Source: Paulownia fortunei (lineage: Eukaryota > Streptophyta > Magnoliopsida > Lamiales > Paulowniaceae). Taken from it: 64,000 bases of DNA. The translations under genes were made by a program, and so were the position numbers. The stretch spans positions 6,014,001 to 6,078,000 of the forward strand of contig CM033113.1 of the NCBI GenBank assembly GCA_019321725.1, given 5' to 3'. Below the pieces are notes generated by a model. That model was not told the DNA's origin. It was given only the letters and a program-made list of their open reading frames with translations, and made no database searches. This document shows positions 22,714 to 37,300 of the stretch, piece by piece; within the stretch, counting starts at the first letter, position 1, and each line of letters opens with the position of its first letter.

Positions 22714-24494
22714 GATCAATGGATCGACGGGTCAAACCCGTAACTGGCCCTTGACCCTAAGGGTTGATTACGAGTTGGGGCTCCCCAATCTGTAGATCCA
22801 ACGGGTCCAACAATTTTTTTGAAAAAAAATGACTGTTACAACTTAAATTTAAGTTTAAATTTTTTTTATTTTTCAAATTATTTTTAATTCTATTTTTTAA
22901 TTTAAGTATAAATTTTTTATTAAAATTTAAATTTAAACTTTAACACTTCAAATTGATATTTTTTTTATTTTTTAAATTTATTATAATTAGAATATCAGAT
23001 AATTTAAATTTTAGTTAACAATATTTTTTTCAAATTTAAGTTTTAAAAATTTTATTCAAATTTAAGTATAAAACTTCAAGCCTTTTTTTTATTTTTACAA
23101 AGTTGAAATCTCGTATAATTAAATTTTAATTAAAAAAAATTCAAATCATAACTCAAATATAAAAAAAAAAAATCAAGGGTCGTAATCGATGATTAATTGG
23201 GCTCAAAATTGAAATTGACCTGCCGATTTTGGGAATTGAACCATAACCGACTTTATTGGTTCTGATTAAGGGTCAGAATTTTTCAATCCCAACCTTTTGA
23301 ACCATGCAATTCCAATTCAAAATTATTGATTTTCAACCCGTAATTGAGTCTACATGATTTTTTTGTGTATTGCATATGACATCTTTCATCAATTTTTAGA
23401 ATTCTATTATTAATTGTTTTAAGTTTTTAGTGTGTCCACCTTATTTTCAACTCAATCACTTTAAAAAATAAACTATTAGTTTACTTTATTATAATAATTA
23501 AATAGTTTTCATGCACTTACAATAACTTGATTAGGGGAGGGAAGCTCGCAAGTTGATTCCAATAAATCAACGTGGAATGAAACAAAGTTTGAATTATGTA
23601 TGTTGCCTAAATGTAATTCGGATGATAAGTTCAAATAATTTTTCAATAAACAAAGTAACAAACAGAAATTGCTATAAAACCCAAGTCATTAGAGTGGGTG
23701 CAAGGAAAATCCGGGGTGGGGGTGCGCTTAAAATTTCAAAATATTCAAAAGTGAGAGCAATTTAAAGTATATATTTAAACTAAATATATATTATATTAAT
23801 TATTATATTATATGTTAAATAAATAACTACGACGGTAAAATTGTATTTTGGTATTATTTGATCTATAACTTAAATTAAAAATAAAAAATAAAAAATAAAA
23901 AATAAATTAATAAATAATAGTAATAATAATATAAAGAATTGTTGAGTTTTTGACAAATTAACCATCGTTTTTGATTGATTTAATTGATTTTTTGATTTTT
24001 TGCTCATAAACGAATTAGACCGACCATGGATTAATCGTTGAACTTATTGAATCGATCCGGTTCGATTTTCAAAATATTTATTAAAATACCTTGTCCCAAA
24101 AGTTTATTTGTTGTTTATTATTATACTAATAATATTTCACCGACAAAACTTATAAATATTTAATAATGCATAAATCATAGAAATGGTGTACATAAGTAAA
24201 AATTTTGAGTAAATAAAAGTTCAATGCCCAAAATTTGTGATATAAACATGCATATGACAACTATCAATGTAAAATTTATTGCAAAGTAGAACACTAGACT
24301 GGTTTGGTATCTTGAAGTTGATAGTTATTCAAATTTCATTATTTAAGCTCAATTTTGACTATTATGTAATGAAAAAACACAAGTAATTGTGTCATCTTGG
24401 TATTTTGACCCAATCAATAATGTGTAATTAACTTATCAATGGACTAAACTAATTATATAAATGTTTTCCTTCTTTGCTCATATCTTACAAATGT

Positions 24495-24940
24495 TTTTCC
24501 ATTTAAGAATTGGTTCCAATAGGTTAATCATTTGAAAAAAGCATAATTTCTTATCACATTCAAATTCAAATGAGTGCATTTTAGTTGTATTGAAATATAA
24601 TTTCATTATATTCATGAAATCCATTTACTTGAATTTTCAAGTAAAAATTGTAACCAAATTGAGTGCATCTCAATTTCTTTCAAAAATTTACAGATTTTTT
24701 CCCATCTATGAATTGGTCTCAGTAGGTCAATCATTTGGAAAAAAGCATAATTTCTTATTCGATTCAAATTCAAATGAGTGCATCGCAATTGTATTGAAAT
24801 ATAATCTCATTATATTCATGAAATCCAATTACTTGAATTTTCAAATATAATCTGTAATCAAATTTAATATATCTCATATTGAAATATAATCTCATCATAT
24901 TCACAAAATTTTATTATTTGAACTCTCGAATAAATCCTTA
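24495..24940. repeat. 204-bp tandem repeat, two copies plus a partial third
   Basis: Phrases such as GCATAATTTCTTAT (24541 and 24745) and TCATTATATTCATGAAATCC (starting near 24604 and 24808) recur at exactly 204 bp. A partial, more diverged third copy of the ATTGAAATATAATCTCAT part starts near 24876. The repeats lie about 400-800 bp upstream of the PDS5 start. Confidence 0.85.
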
Positions 24941-25311
24941 CAGATGTCGAAAGAGAAAATAACGTAATAATAAACATGTAAATAATCCAGACACCCGTCT
25001 AAAATAAAAAACCACGTGTACTCGACATGCAAATAGTGTAAATTAGGAGACCACGGCCACAAAATACCGTGTCCCCAAAAAGTAAATCTGGAGTAGTGAA
25101 GCCCAGCACGAGCGCTTATTTCACTTGTTTATATTTCTAACAAAGGAGCTATTTTTCGCTTCAGTGTTCGAAACAACAAAAAAAAATATAGAAGCCCCAA
25201 ATTCACACACCCCCCTGAGAAAAACACACTCGAAACAGACGTAGTGAATGCTCCGTGTGAAAGATCCTCTTCTTCTGAAGGTGTGAAGAAATTCCGTGAA
25301 ATTTAGTTTCC

Positions 25312-28300
25312 ATGGCTCAGAAGCTGCTGCAGCAGCTGAAAGAACTGGGATCGAAGTTGGAGAGTCCTCCAGCTTCAAAAGACGCTCTCATTAAGCTCTT
25401 GAAGGTGAGAGCCTCCTCCTTGTATGTCTCGTCTGCGTTCGAATTTTGTTTAGAAAGATTATTTTAACGTTGAGTAATCAATTTGTGTTCGTTTGGAAGT
25501 CCCATTTGTGGATGCATGCTTCTAATTTGTGAAAGTTATGGCTACGTTATAATTGGGGTTGAATTAGGGTTCATTCAAGGTGCTGTTTGGCTTTGTTATT
25601 TCTGTGACTAAGCAGAAAGTCCGCGAATTTTTATTTCAAGAGTTTGTTTGAGTTGTGATATTACAATTTGTGTCCCCTTGAGTTCAATTTACAGGTGCAT
25701 GTGTCTGCATTGCGTAAGTTGTGGCTTTGTGATAATTGGAATTGACTTAGGGTTCCTTTTAGGGTCTCTGTACGCTGTGATTTTGGGGGCGAAAAGCAGA
25801 AAGTTTTAAGTCTTTTTTTTATTAAAAAAATTATAGCTTCACCTGAATTGGTATATAAAGTTGTTTTCAAGGAGAGGAATGCAGAAAGTGTGAGTTCTCT
25901 TAGTAATTTTAATTAGAATTTTAAAACTATTCAAGAAGATTTTCTTTATTAATTATGAGTTATCTTGATAATTTTAATTACAATTTTAAAAGTATTCAAG
26001 AAGATCTTCTTTCTTAATTATGAGTTCTCTTTATAATTTTAATTACAATTTTAAAACTATTCAAGAAGATTTTCTTTCTTAAATTTTTTGTTTAAATTTT
26101 TATATACAATTTAGTATAAACAGTCCGGAAATTTTGTTTTTATTTTTATGAGGAATTCTATCAGTAATTTTCTTCTTTGTCCCCCACAGTATCGTGAATA
26201 TCAAAACATGTTATTTTATACGAGGGAAATCATTTGATTCTGCAGTTGTTATCTTTTCAGCTTGCATTGATAAACTTTTAGTATATGTATGTGTGTGTTC
26301 AGATGTGTATATATGGCTATGTTGATATATACATGGGTGTATAGGTGAATAAGAGAAAAAGAAGCACATATTTATATAGGATTATATTAGAGCCCAGTGC
26401 ATTACAAACACGCTAGTTTCCTCCCTCCTTGTACCTAATTGAACAACAAGTTCATCATGCTGGTATGTGATTATGTATAATTAATTTTAGCACGTAGGTT
26501 TGCTTTCTCGTCAAAAGCCTTATATTTCTATCATTTCCATCCACAATCCAAAAACTTATCTTTTCTTCCGAAATTAATGCTTAAAACAGATGCTTTCTAA
26601 ACTCTCTTTCTGCAAAAGAATAAAGTTTCTGCTGAGCTTCTTTGCCACTAGCCCTCAGATTTGGATTAAAATTGATTTAGCTTTTTAAGAAAGAATAGGT
26701 TGGTGAATGTTCACTATAGTATAGGACAAATCCCCAGACTCTATATTTGACTGGTAAGCGGAAAACTTGTAATCCAAAAATTTGTGAAAAACTGAAGTGT
26801 GTCTGATTATATGGCAAGGATCTCATATCTATTTCGTACAATATGATTCATATATATATGTGTCTGTATATTTATAGAGTGTTTTCTGCTTCGAGGGATA
26901 TCCTGTAAGTGTTATTCAAGAATAATCTTTAGGATACATTTTGCATACCAGACAATATTGGCTTTTGGAATTTTAACTGTGGATTGGCTCTAATAGAATA
27001 AGCTCCTGAAGTTTTGGTTGTTGCTTGGCATAAAGTTATCTGGACTTAGTAATTTCAAACTTCTCTTCCTCATGCAGCAAGGTGTGACATGCCTATCTGG
27101 ATTAGATCAATCACCACCAAAATCAATGCTGGAGTCCATGCAGCCTTTATTGAATGCAATCGCCAAGCCAGAACTTTTGAAACATCAAGATCGAGAGGTA
27201 AAGCTTTTCGTAGCTGCATGTATCTGTGAAATAACTCGAATTACTGCACCTGAGGCTCCTTACGACGATGATGCTTTAAAGGTACTTATTTCTTCTGAAG
27301 AGTAAATAGCTAATGGAGATAACAGCTTAAGTGCATGCTTGGTTCTTCAGCATGGATATCCATGACTTAGGTTCTGATCATTGCTGTTTAATCTATTCTA
27401 GGATATTTTTCAGTTGATTGTGAGTACTTTCAGTGGCTTAAGTGATACAAATGGCCCATCATTTGGAAGGAGAGTTGTTATTCTTGAAACCTTGGCAAGA
27501 TACAGATCATGTGTTGTGATGCTGGATCTTGAGTGTGATGATCTCATAAATGAAATGTTCAATACTTTCTTCGCTGTTGCCAGGTGCGGCCCTTTTGATT
27601 TTTAGCTCTCTTTCATCCGTTGCAAAACATGTTTATTAATGCTGTTCATGCCAACTTCTCTTTTCTCTACTTTATCTTGGTCAATGGCAAGTACATTAAG
27701 CCGTTTCGTCATATTTGTGTGTAAGGAAGCGCTATGCCACTTTTTGCTTGTGATTTATTTCTTCCTAAGTACATACAGACGGAACTGTACCCTGATTTTC
27801 CAATTAGCATTTCTTCAGGTTGGATTTTGAAAGATTTTTCATTTGAAGAGTATATGAACTTTCTCCTTTGATTATAATTAATAATTGTTTCTAGACAGAA
27901 GCTAGATCCTGTGTTGAGATAGTTGAACTGGATGCTTTACTCTGTTGATGCAATGATTTGTATTTTCTTTCATCTGCAGAGACGAGCATCCTGATAATGT
28001 TTTGACTTCAATGCAAACAATCATGGAGGTTCTTTTAGAAGAAAGTGAGAATGTACAAGAGAACCTTTTACTTACGTTGTTATCTGTGTTAGGCCGTGAT
28101 AAGGAGGTAAACATCTCTTTCCTTGCTATATTTTTATTGATTTGAGCATAAAGAATTGAACTTTAGAGCTTTTCTTCTAGGATGTGACCATGGCTGCAAG
28201 GAAACTTGCTATGAATGTGATAGAGCATTGTGCTGGAAAACTGGAACCTGGCATAAAGCAGTTTATTGTGTCCTCAATGTCAGGAGACAGCAGGTCCCTG

Positions 28301-31300
28301 AAATCTGAGGTTAATTACCATGGAGTACTTTATAATATCTATCGCTGTGCTCCTCAAATCTTATCAGGAGTTGTTCCTTATCTTACCGGAGAGCTTCTGG
28401 TAATCATACTCAACTGCTTTTATATGTTTTATCTTTTTCTACATGACAAAGAATCTTTATGTTGTGTTTACAAATATGACACGGTCAACTACGTTTTCTT
28501 TTATGAATGCATGACTTCATGTGTATTAATACTCAAGAACAATCTTCATTGTTTTGAGGGTTGCAGTAGGCACCCACTTTAGAGTTGCTTTGAGATCTCT
28601 TCACCTTCTGCATTCATACCTCCTTTTTCATGGTCAAGTTGCTGAAGTCAAAGTGGTTGATAAATTCTCAAAATATTGTGGCACTTTCAATGCTTCATAG
28701 TCGGATATGTCGGACACTTCATCAGTTTCAACTTTTGACATAAACAGAGTGATCAGTTGGACGTTCGTTTGAAAACAGTGGGTTTAGTAGGCGACCTCTT
28801 TGCCCTGCCTGGATCTACTATTTCTGAAGCATTCCAGCCGGTCTTTTCTGAGTTTCTGAAAAGATTGACTGATAGAGTGGCAGAAGTCAGAATGGCTGTC
28901 CTTGAGAATGTCAAGATTTGTCTTCTGGTGAATCCATTCAGAGCTGAAGCTCCTCAAATAATCTGTAAGGAATTCTAGTCCTGTTGTTCCCAAGCTTATG
29001 GTTCTAAGGTCTTTAATCCTGATGATGCCAATGAATTTCCAGCTGCTCTTTGTGACCGGTTGTTGGACTACGATGAAAATGTTCGTAAACAAGTTGTCTC
29101 TGTGGTTTGTGATGTGGTATGTCATGCCCTCACATCCATACCAGTTGAAACTATCAAGCTGGTCTCGGAGCGCCTTCGAGACAAATCTGTATGTATACCT
29201 ATCTCTGTCTGTACATCATTTTCATTATTCATTCTTAGCATCTGCCTTGCCATATTATGATAATTTTTGTTGCAAAATTCCAGCTTCTGGTTAAAAGGTA
29301 TACTATGGAGAGGTTAGCTGACATATATAGAGTATCTTGCATGAATCGGTCTAGTGGCTCAATAGAGAATGATGAATATGACTGGATTTTCGGGAAGATT
29401 TTGAGATGCTTCTATGATAAAGATTTCAGGTAACTCACTAAATTTCTGGTTGCAGATTTACTTATTTGGTGAAAATAAATGATGAATCCAAATAAAATTT
29501 TCAAGCAAATTACTAGTTTGGTGATTAACTCCTAATAGAGGCAGTTTATTTTGTTGAAAACTAACACCTCAATGAAGCTCATCAAAAGGTGAATGAATTT
29601 CTTAAAAGTAATATCCAAGAAGCCTTAAAGAAAAAGTTAGAGCAGTGGCTACAATTGATTGCTGGCTAAGATATGTTAACATCTTGATTTGTGATTTCTG
29701 ATATATCATGTTGGAAACTTTATCTCTCCTTGCAGATCAGATACAATTGAACCCATCTTATCTCTATCCTTGTTCCCAACTGATTTTTCTGTCAAAGATA
29801 AGGTGACAAATTGGGTTAGAATTTTCTCTGGGTTCGACAAAATTGAGGTTAAGGCTCTTGAGAAGATACTAGAGCAGAAGCAAAGGTTTGTGAAACTGCT
29901 TGTTTTCACATATAAAGTTTTTGTATGATGTTTGTAGATCAACATTAGATCACTTTTAGAACTGCTTGACACATCAACACAAGTCTCATTGAGTGAACAA
30001 TGTGTTGCAGGTTACAACAGGAGATTCAGAAGTATCTTTCCCTCAGACAGTTGTCTGAGGTTTGTAATAGTCAGTTCTGCATTTTTCAATCTTTGGCTAC
30101 TGGAAGTATTAAGAAGGGGCTTTTGATGAGTATTAAGTCTTTGTCCATGTGCAGGAAGGTGATGGCGCCGAGACCCAAAAGAAAGTAATGTTTTGCTTCC
30201 GCGTTATGTCTCGCTGTTTTACTGATCCTGCAGAGGCGGAGGAGAATTTTCAGATTCTTGACCAGTTAAAAGATTCCAACATTTGGAAACTTTTGACACA
30301 ACTTCTTGATCCAAACATTAGCTCTCTTCAAGCCATTACTTCACGAGTGAGGCATTAATCTGATGTTAAAGTCATTCTGGTTTTTTCTCTTCTTTTATAA
30401 TTTCTCTTTCTTTGGCAATGAACTAAACTTAAAAATGCTTCCAAAATCAACATAAGGGTTTCTCACTCTTTGTAATTGCCATGCAGGATGATATGCTAAA
30501 AATACTTGGCCATAAGCATCGACTCTATGAGTTCCTGAGCACTCTTTCTTTGAAATGCTCTCATCTGCTTTTCGACAAGGATCATGTCAAAGAAATCCTT
30601 CTGGAGGCTGGTGTACATAAATCTTCTGGGAGTAATGAGTTAGTTTTGTCCTGCATGACTATTCTTGTGGTATGACATCTATATTTATATTGATTATGTG
30701 TATCATATTTATTGATGACTACTGGTGCAGTTATATCTTGGCTCTATATTTCCATTGACGTCTGTTTGACTATTTAATAGTGGACTCAAAGAGCTTATAT
30801 GCATGTTTAAACCTGACTTGAATGATCTTTGAGATGTCCTGAATGGCTGAATATTTGGCACTTGATGTGCATGTACATGGAATGTGAACCATCAGTTGTG
30901 CTTCAATATGTGACAAAGTGATCGCTTTGGAACTCTGCAAATGTAGAGATGCACAAATATTTTTCATGTATGTTTTAGTTGGGTTGGAATCAAATTCTTC
31001 CAATCGGGTACACTGTTCTTGAATTGTGAAGCACATAGAGTTTGCAGAACTTGATATCCTTCTTTTCGCCGAAAAATAAATTGCATGATGGCTATTTTGA
31101 TTTACTAAGGTGGTTTATTATTTTTACTTTTAAATGAAAAGATGAAAACCCAAGTGATACTGCTATTTGTGTTATAATTGCTTGTTCACTGTTGTTGAAA
31201 CAATTGAGCTTGATGATCGTGCTGAATCTCTTTTATCACCGCTGAATATTCATGGAAGAGATTTCTTACTTTGATATTCTTTATTGACTCCTCATCCCTC

Positions 31301-34300
31301 GGGGGAGTTTCTTTGAATACATAACCTAAAATTTTGAGATCCCTTATTGATGTGTCATGCCACAAACTTTCAGATTCTTGCTCGGTTTTGTCCTTTGCTG
31401 CTTGGTGGGATTGAAGAAGATTTGGTACATCTTCTCGAGGATGACAATGAAATAATAAAGGAAGGTACTTTGCATATTCTTGCAAAGGCTGGGGGAACTA
31501 TCCGAGAACAACTGGGTGTTTCATCAAGGTTAGACTAAATCATATCTCTTCTTAATTATTCTTGTGCCCTTTTTTTTGTTTGTCTTTTCTCTCTGAAACA
31601 CAATACTTTTGCTTATAGATCATTAGACCTTATTCTTGAGCGCATATGCTTCGAGGGTAACCGAAGGCAGGCCAAGTATGCTGTTCATGCCCTGGCATCC
31701 ATCACAAAAGATGACGGACTCATGTCACTCTCTGTTCTTTACAAGGTTTCTCTTTGATTTTTTCTCTTTTAATCTATTGTCTTGTCTTATTCTCAGTTGT
31801 GCTGTTTTATATTGCTTTCTGTTCATTTTGTGCCTTCTATTTTGCTAAAATTTAATGATTCTGTATTCTGTTTTTTTGTTTTAAATGAATAGAGGCTAGT
31901 TGATATGCTTGAAGAAAAGGCGCATTTGCCAGCTGTACTACAATCTCTTGGATGTATAGCACAAGCTGCTATGCCAGTCTTTGAAACAAGAGAAAGTGAG
32001 ATTGAAAAGTTTATCAAGGAAAACATACTGGAGCATGGACATGTATGAGTTTTGAACTGCACAAGAATTTTATGAACCCTTATTTTCTTTTGTTGTTACA
32101 AAGTTTTTACAGAACATGCTTCCCTTGCAGATAACAGGAGATAAAACACCTGATTGTTGGGATGATATAAGTGAACTTTGTTCTTTAAAGGTCTTCTGCT
32201 GCACACTTCTTGTCCATCATCACTGAAATAGTGCACATCTTGGAAAATCTTTACTGACTAAATGAGCATCAAATTGTCTCTGCAGATTTTTGGGGTTAAA
32301 GCTCTGGTCAAGAGCTATTTACCTGTCAAGGATGCTCACCTTCGTTCCGGAATTGATGGACTAATTGAAATCCTCAAGAATATACTCTCTTTTGGTGATA
32401 TCTCAAGAGAGATCGAATCAAGGTAATTTGGGCAGTATTTTGTCTAAAAGGTCCTTTAAAGAGGTTACAGTTATGGAAGTTTTCGTCATTTGCCCGACTA
32501 TTGCTTAAGATTCTCTGGTACTGATTATGGTTTTTCGTTTCATGTTTCAGTTTGGTTGATAAGGCTCATTTGAAGCTTGCTGCAGCAAAAGCTGTTCTTC
32601 GCTTATCAAAGCACTGGGAGCACAAAATTCCTATTGACGTCTTTTACCTTACACTGAGAACTTCAGAGGTAGAGTGTACTAGACTGGGAGTAGGTGGTTG
32701 TTTGTGCAATAAATTTCTTGATTCCTATTACATTAAAACAATTCATTTAGTATGTTTTTCTTACTCTCTCACCCTTGGGTCATGTAGGATAATTTTCCTG
32801 AGGTAAAGAAACTATTACTCAACAAGATTCATCAATATGTAAAGGACCGGATTTTAGACCCTAAGTATGCTTGTGCTTTCCTGCTTGATATTTCATCTCA
32901 GCTGTCAGATTTGGAAGAGGTAAAGGGTACTTCAGTTTTTATTGTATTTTACTGCTTGGTTTTTGAGTGTATTTATACCACATCTAACACTAGCAAGTTC
33001 CACATATTTATTAATAGAATATGAAGATCCATTCTCCTAAATTATTTGGCAGAACAAACGCAATTTGAATGACATCATCCAGATGTGTCGGCAAGGAAGG
33101 GGACGACAAATTTCTTCACAGACTGATGCAAATCCTCCCCCACTTTATCCAGAATACATGCTCCCATATGTGGTCCATTCCCTTGCTCATCATCCCTCAT
33201 TTCCTAATATTGATGAATGCAAAGATGCAAAAGCATTTGAAGCTATGTACAGGTATTTTGTATGGACTATTATAAATCTTAAATGAAGCTTAACGAGATT
33301 AGGAAAATAACATGCAGTTGTAATATTGTTTAGAGTGTTGTTATTGTAATTAATTAGATTCTTGACATAGCAGTACTTTTGAAGCTAGTGCCCCCCTCTC
33401 TCACTCTATTTGGCTGTCTTTGTTAATGATAGACATTTGAAATGGCGTATGCTTTGTGTTTGAATGCTTGCTCATCCGTTCTCCTTCGTCCAGCTTCACA
33501 TACATTTTGAGCTCAGTTGGAGAATATACTTGGAAACGTGAAGCTATTTAACACAATTTGAACAATGTGATACAATCTCAGAGAACTGAATTAATTATCT
33601 CTAGGATTGGAAGATTAGGAGTGTAGTTGCTTGCTAATTGTCCCCATTCTTTTGGTCGAAGAAATTAGAATTTACTTCTCACATACCGTAAGCTTCTAAT
33701 CGATACACAACTAATGATTATTAAATGCGGTTCTAAAAAATCACTGAAACAAACTGGCTTTAGATGCAACAACCTAGATTTTAGTGGATTTGATTTGTTT
33801 AGACGTGGTAGAGATGACGATCTACATGATTCAAATACAATTGTGGTCAGGACGTTAATCAGAAGTGGAAACAAATAAATGCCATGGTAATATTGAGTTT
33901 GAATTGCAACTCTGACAGTCTCTGCCGAATTCATTGCAGCTTATTATTGTCATAACATTTATTGGTTGTAAGCAATATTTTACCCCCTGTTTATAAGTGG
34001 CAAACAATCTGGAAAAAGAGAAGAGAATTGTGTCACATTAACACAATCAATCAGTTATGAAAAACCAAAAGTGTAACTGGTACTTGAAATTAATTGGCTG
34101 ATATAAATGAGATAGCTTATGTGAATCAATTCCAATAACTTCTAATTTTACTGATGGAAGAGTCAAAGTGGCTGTAAAGTCAATGGTTTGTAACATGAAA
34201 TTGACATATGATCAATTCTCTCCCTTCATGTGGAGGAAGAACAATAATGTAATACTGCTACTGTGAACATTTCGAAGCGTAAAAATGGTTATCTAAGGCC

Positions 34301-37300
34301 CAAAACTAACAAATCCGTTTACAATTATGGAAATTTTACATTTCTCTCTTATTGTTTGCTTGTGCTGTCATATCCATTAAAAGCACCTTGGCTCATACCT
34401 AAGCTGAATAGCAAGTTATGCCCCGTCTGTCTGCAAAAGTGAGGTGCAAGCAGCAAGAATAATTGCTAAAGATGTGCGCATTAATTAGTTTCTAGGTTTT
34501 GAGTCCTTTCTTGTTTAAACCATTTATTATGTTTTAGGTTGTATGTGTGTCTTTGGTTTTTGGTTGCTGAAAATGGACTGTTTACTAAAATATAAAAAAA
34601 CAACATATCTGAAATTACTCAGTAGTAATTATGCTCAAACGAGATGCGACTGACATACACAAAATTTAATGCCATTCTGAAATTTCTTAATAAGGTTACA
34701 ATATGAGATGAAATTTTATTTAGAATATGAAGTGTACTTTAATGCAATTAAGTATGCTCCTTCCTTTGCGCTTTGTGCTTAAGCCATAAGAGGCCTTTGT
34801 GCCTCGGTTCACTTTGCACAATTATTAGATACAAGGAATGATTAAAGAAAGGAAAGGGTAACTCAGATTCTTATGGAAAAGCATAAAATCGCTAATACAG
34901 TGTTTATTTTGAGAGGCTTGATGCTTTTAAATGATTAAGTTCTATTTATTTTTCAAGAGAACCGTAACAGCCTGGTGGAAAATGATTCACCAATTTTCCT
35001 GGTTCAAATATTATTTCTAAATACATGGAATGCAACACGTGGTTGATGGTATCCGTTTAATTTTTTTAATTATTGTTTTACAGTTATTTTGTATGATATT
35101 TTTTTGGTTGTTATTAGCTCAGAATGACAAGTGGACTTTGAGAAGCATTTGTTGAGATAATTTATGATGGCACAATGGGACAAAGAGCATATGAACTATT
35201 TATATAACATTATAAAATTTGGTTATTTTGGCGTGTTGCCTAATTCTTCCCATTAGAAAATGGTGTTTTTATGGAATCTACAATGGAAAGACTTGTTTGA
35301 GCAATAACTGAGTTCATTTTAGGAGATTGATTTGTGTCCAATGTGAGTACAGAAAAGTCATTAAAGAATTTGTTGTGTGGCTTTCGGAAGGTTTCGTAGA
35401 CTACTTAAATTCTTTATCTGAAAAGACGTATCTGCCCTTGGTCAAAGCCAATTGATTAAATTTACACTTGTAGTACAAGCATCATACCTTGAAGATGCGT
35501 AGCATGAACTGCTCGTACCTATAACATGCAGTAACGACAACATATTGGGCATACTTGTAAAATTGATGTTAGTGCCAGAAGTTTCTTCTTCTGCATCCAT
35601 TTAATATAAATATGTCTGTTTCAGGCAGCTGTATCTATTCCTGTCTATGCTGGTGTATGGAGATGCAGATGGCAAAATTGATGTCAGTATTAGCAAGGAC
35701 AAGGAGACCGTTTCATTGTTGAATTCTATTTTCCTATGTATCAAGCGCTCAGAAGATGCTTTTGACGCAGCTAAGTCCAAGGTTTGATATTTAAATACCA
35801 TAAGATTTCTCTTTTTATCTTATAGTGCTATTTTTTCTGGGTAATTTACATAATTTGACAAGACTGAACATCTGCGCACACATAGAGAAAGGACAGTGGA
35901 TTGATCTATCATATAAAATACAATGCTTAAATAGGAATATTCGTGAGGTTAATGTTGTTTCAATGCCATGTAATAATTTCAAAATCACATATTACAGAAT
36001 TTGTACGCTCTGTGCGACCTTGGTATGTCAATTATAAAAAGGTTAGCTCCAAAACAAGATGATCTTCAAGACTCAAGTGCATCCGTGACCCTACCTTCGG
36101 CGCTTTACAAACCACTCGAAAAGAAAGAAGAAAATGACTCGCTGGTATGTACGATCAAACTCCCTTGATCTTTACATGAATCTTCATGTTGGTCTTGATG
36201 ACATGATGCCTGACAAGAGGAAGAATTGTCTCCTCCCCCTACTTGGATTTGTTTACATCTGATATCTGTTGTCAGAAGCAATTCATGTTCAAGTCAAAGG
36301 ATATTTTGGTTCTCTCTAAATTGCCATAATGGGTTGCCAGTTGGCCCTTTATGTTGTGGGCTATATTCAGAAGTTACGGTCTGATGAATGTCAATGCTCT
36401 AAACCTAATGCCTGAAGCTTTTTTGCACCTAGGCTATTTTGGTCCAAGTATGTTTATTCAGTATGACTGACTGCAGTTCTGTGGTGGTATGCGATGAAAT
36501 GATCTGTTGGAATCTTTTCACGTATTTCTTCCTTGTGTTCTGTCTACTTTCAGGGATGCAAGCTACTTCTAAAGCTGCTTGCTAATCTGATTTCTGGTCT
36601 TATTTTTATCAGTACCTCTTCTAAGGCTCTAACTGTAAAGCTTTGCCCGAACTTGAACTCCTCCGTCACAGCTTAAACCTAGATTATTGGAAATGCCAAT
36701 TTGTTCTATCATGTGGATTCTGCCTTGATTCTTTCCTATTGTGCATGAGTTCTTTTTTGCCCAAGATTATTACAATGCAGAGCATTTAGTAATTTTACCA
36801 GGAAGTATCAATAAGAGACTGGTTTTGGTGCCTATACGTTATGATTTTCTTCTTCTTCTTCTTCTTCTTCTTTTTGGGATCATAAAGAGGGCCACTGAGT
36901 TCAGGTCCTGTTGAGGATGTGTCTGAACATTGAACTAGTATGTTGAGACCGAATATAAGTGGAAACCTCTTAGAATATTTATGGAAGTTTGATTTACATC
37001 AAGTCCACACACATGCGAGGATCATTTACTTGTATTAACTTGTAAAATCATAGCTTTTATGTGTTCCATGATGTCTATATCTGATTGCATACATTTTTTT
37101 TTAAAACTAGGTTGCTGAAGAGAAGACATGGCTGGCAGATGATGCTATCTTGGCCCATTTTGAGTCACTTGAATTGGAAGCTAATGGAATTGTAAGATTT
37201 GGAAATAATTTCCACCTTGTCGCATAAGGTATTTTATCTATGGCTTGTACGGTAATTTAATCATATGTACTTTGTCAACTTCAGGTTGATTCAGTACTTG

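Larger units (their letters stand above)
22440..25311. other. Divergent TRM10 / PDS5 intergenic region, AT-rich with repeats
   Basis: Nearly 3 kb between two divergently transcribed genes; the promoters probably lie at its two ends. The middle is AT-rich repeat debris: a segment at about 22630-23340 with GACC-, ACCG- and GGTT-type phrases resembling a degraded interspersed element, an 18-bp tandem repeat, and a 204-bp tandem repeat. No exon was found. Confidence 0.5.
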
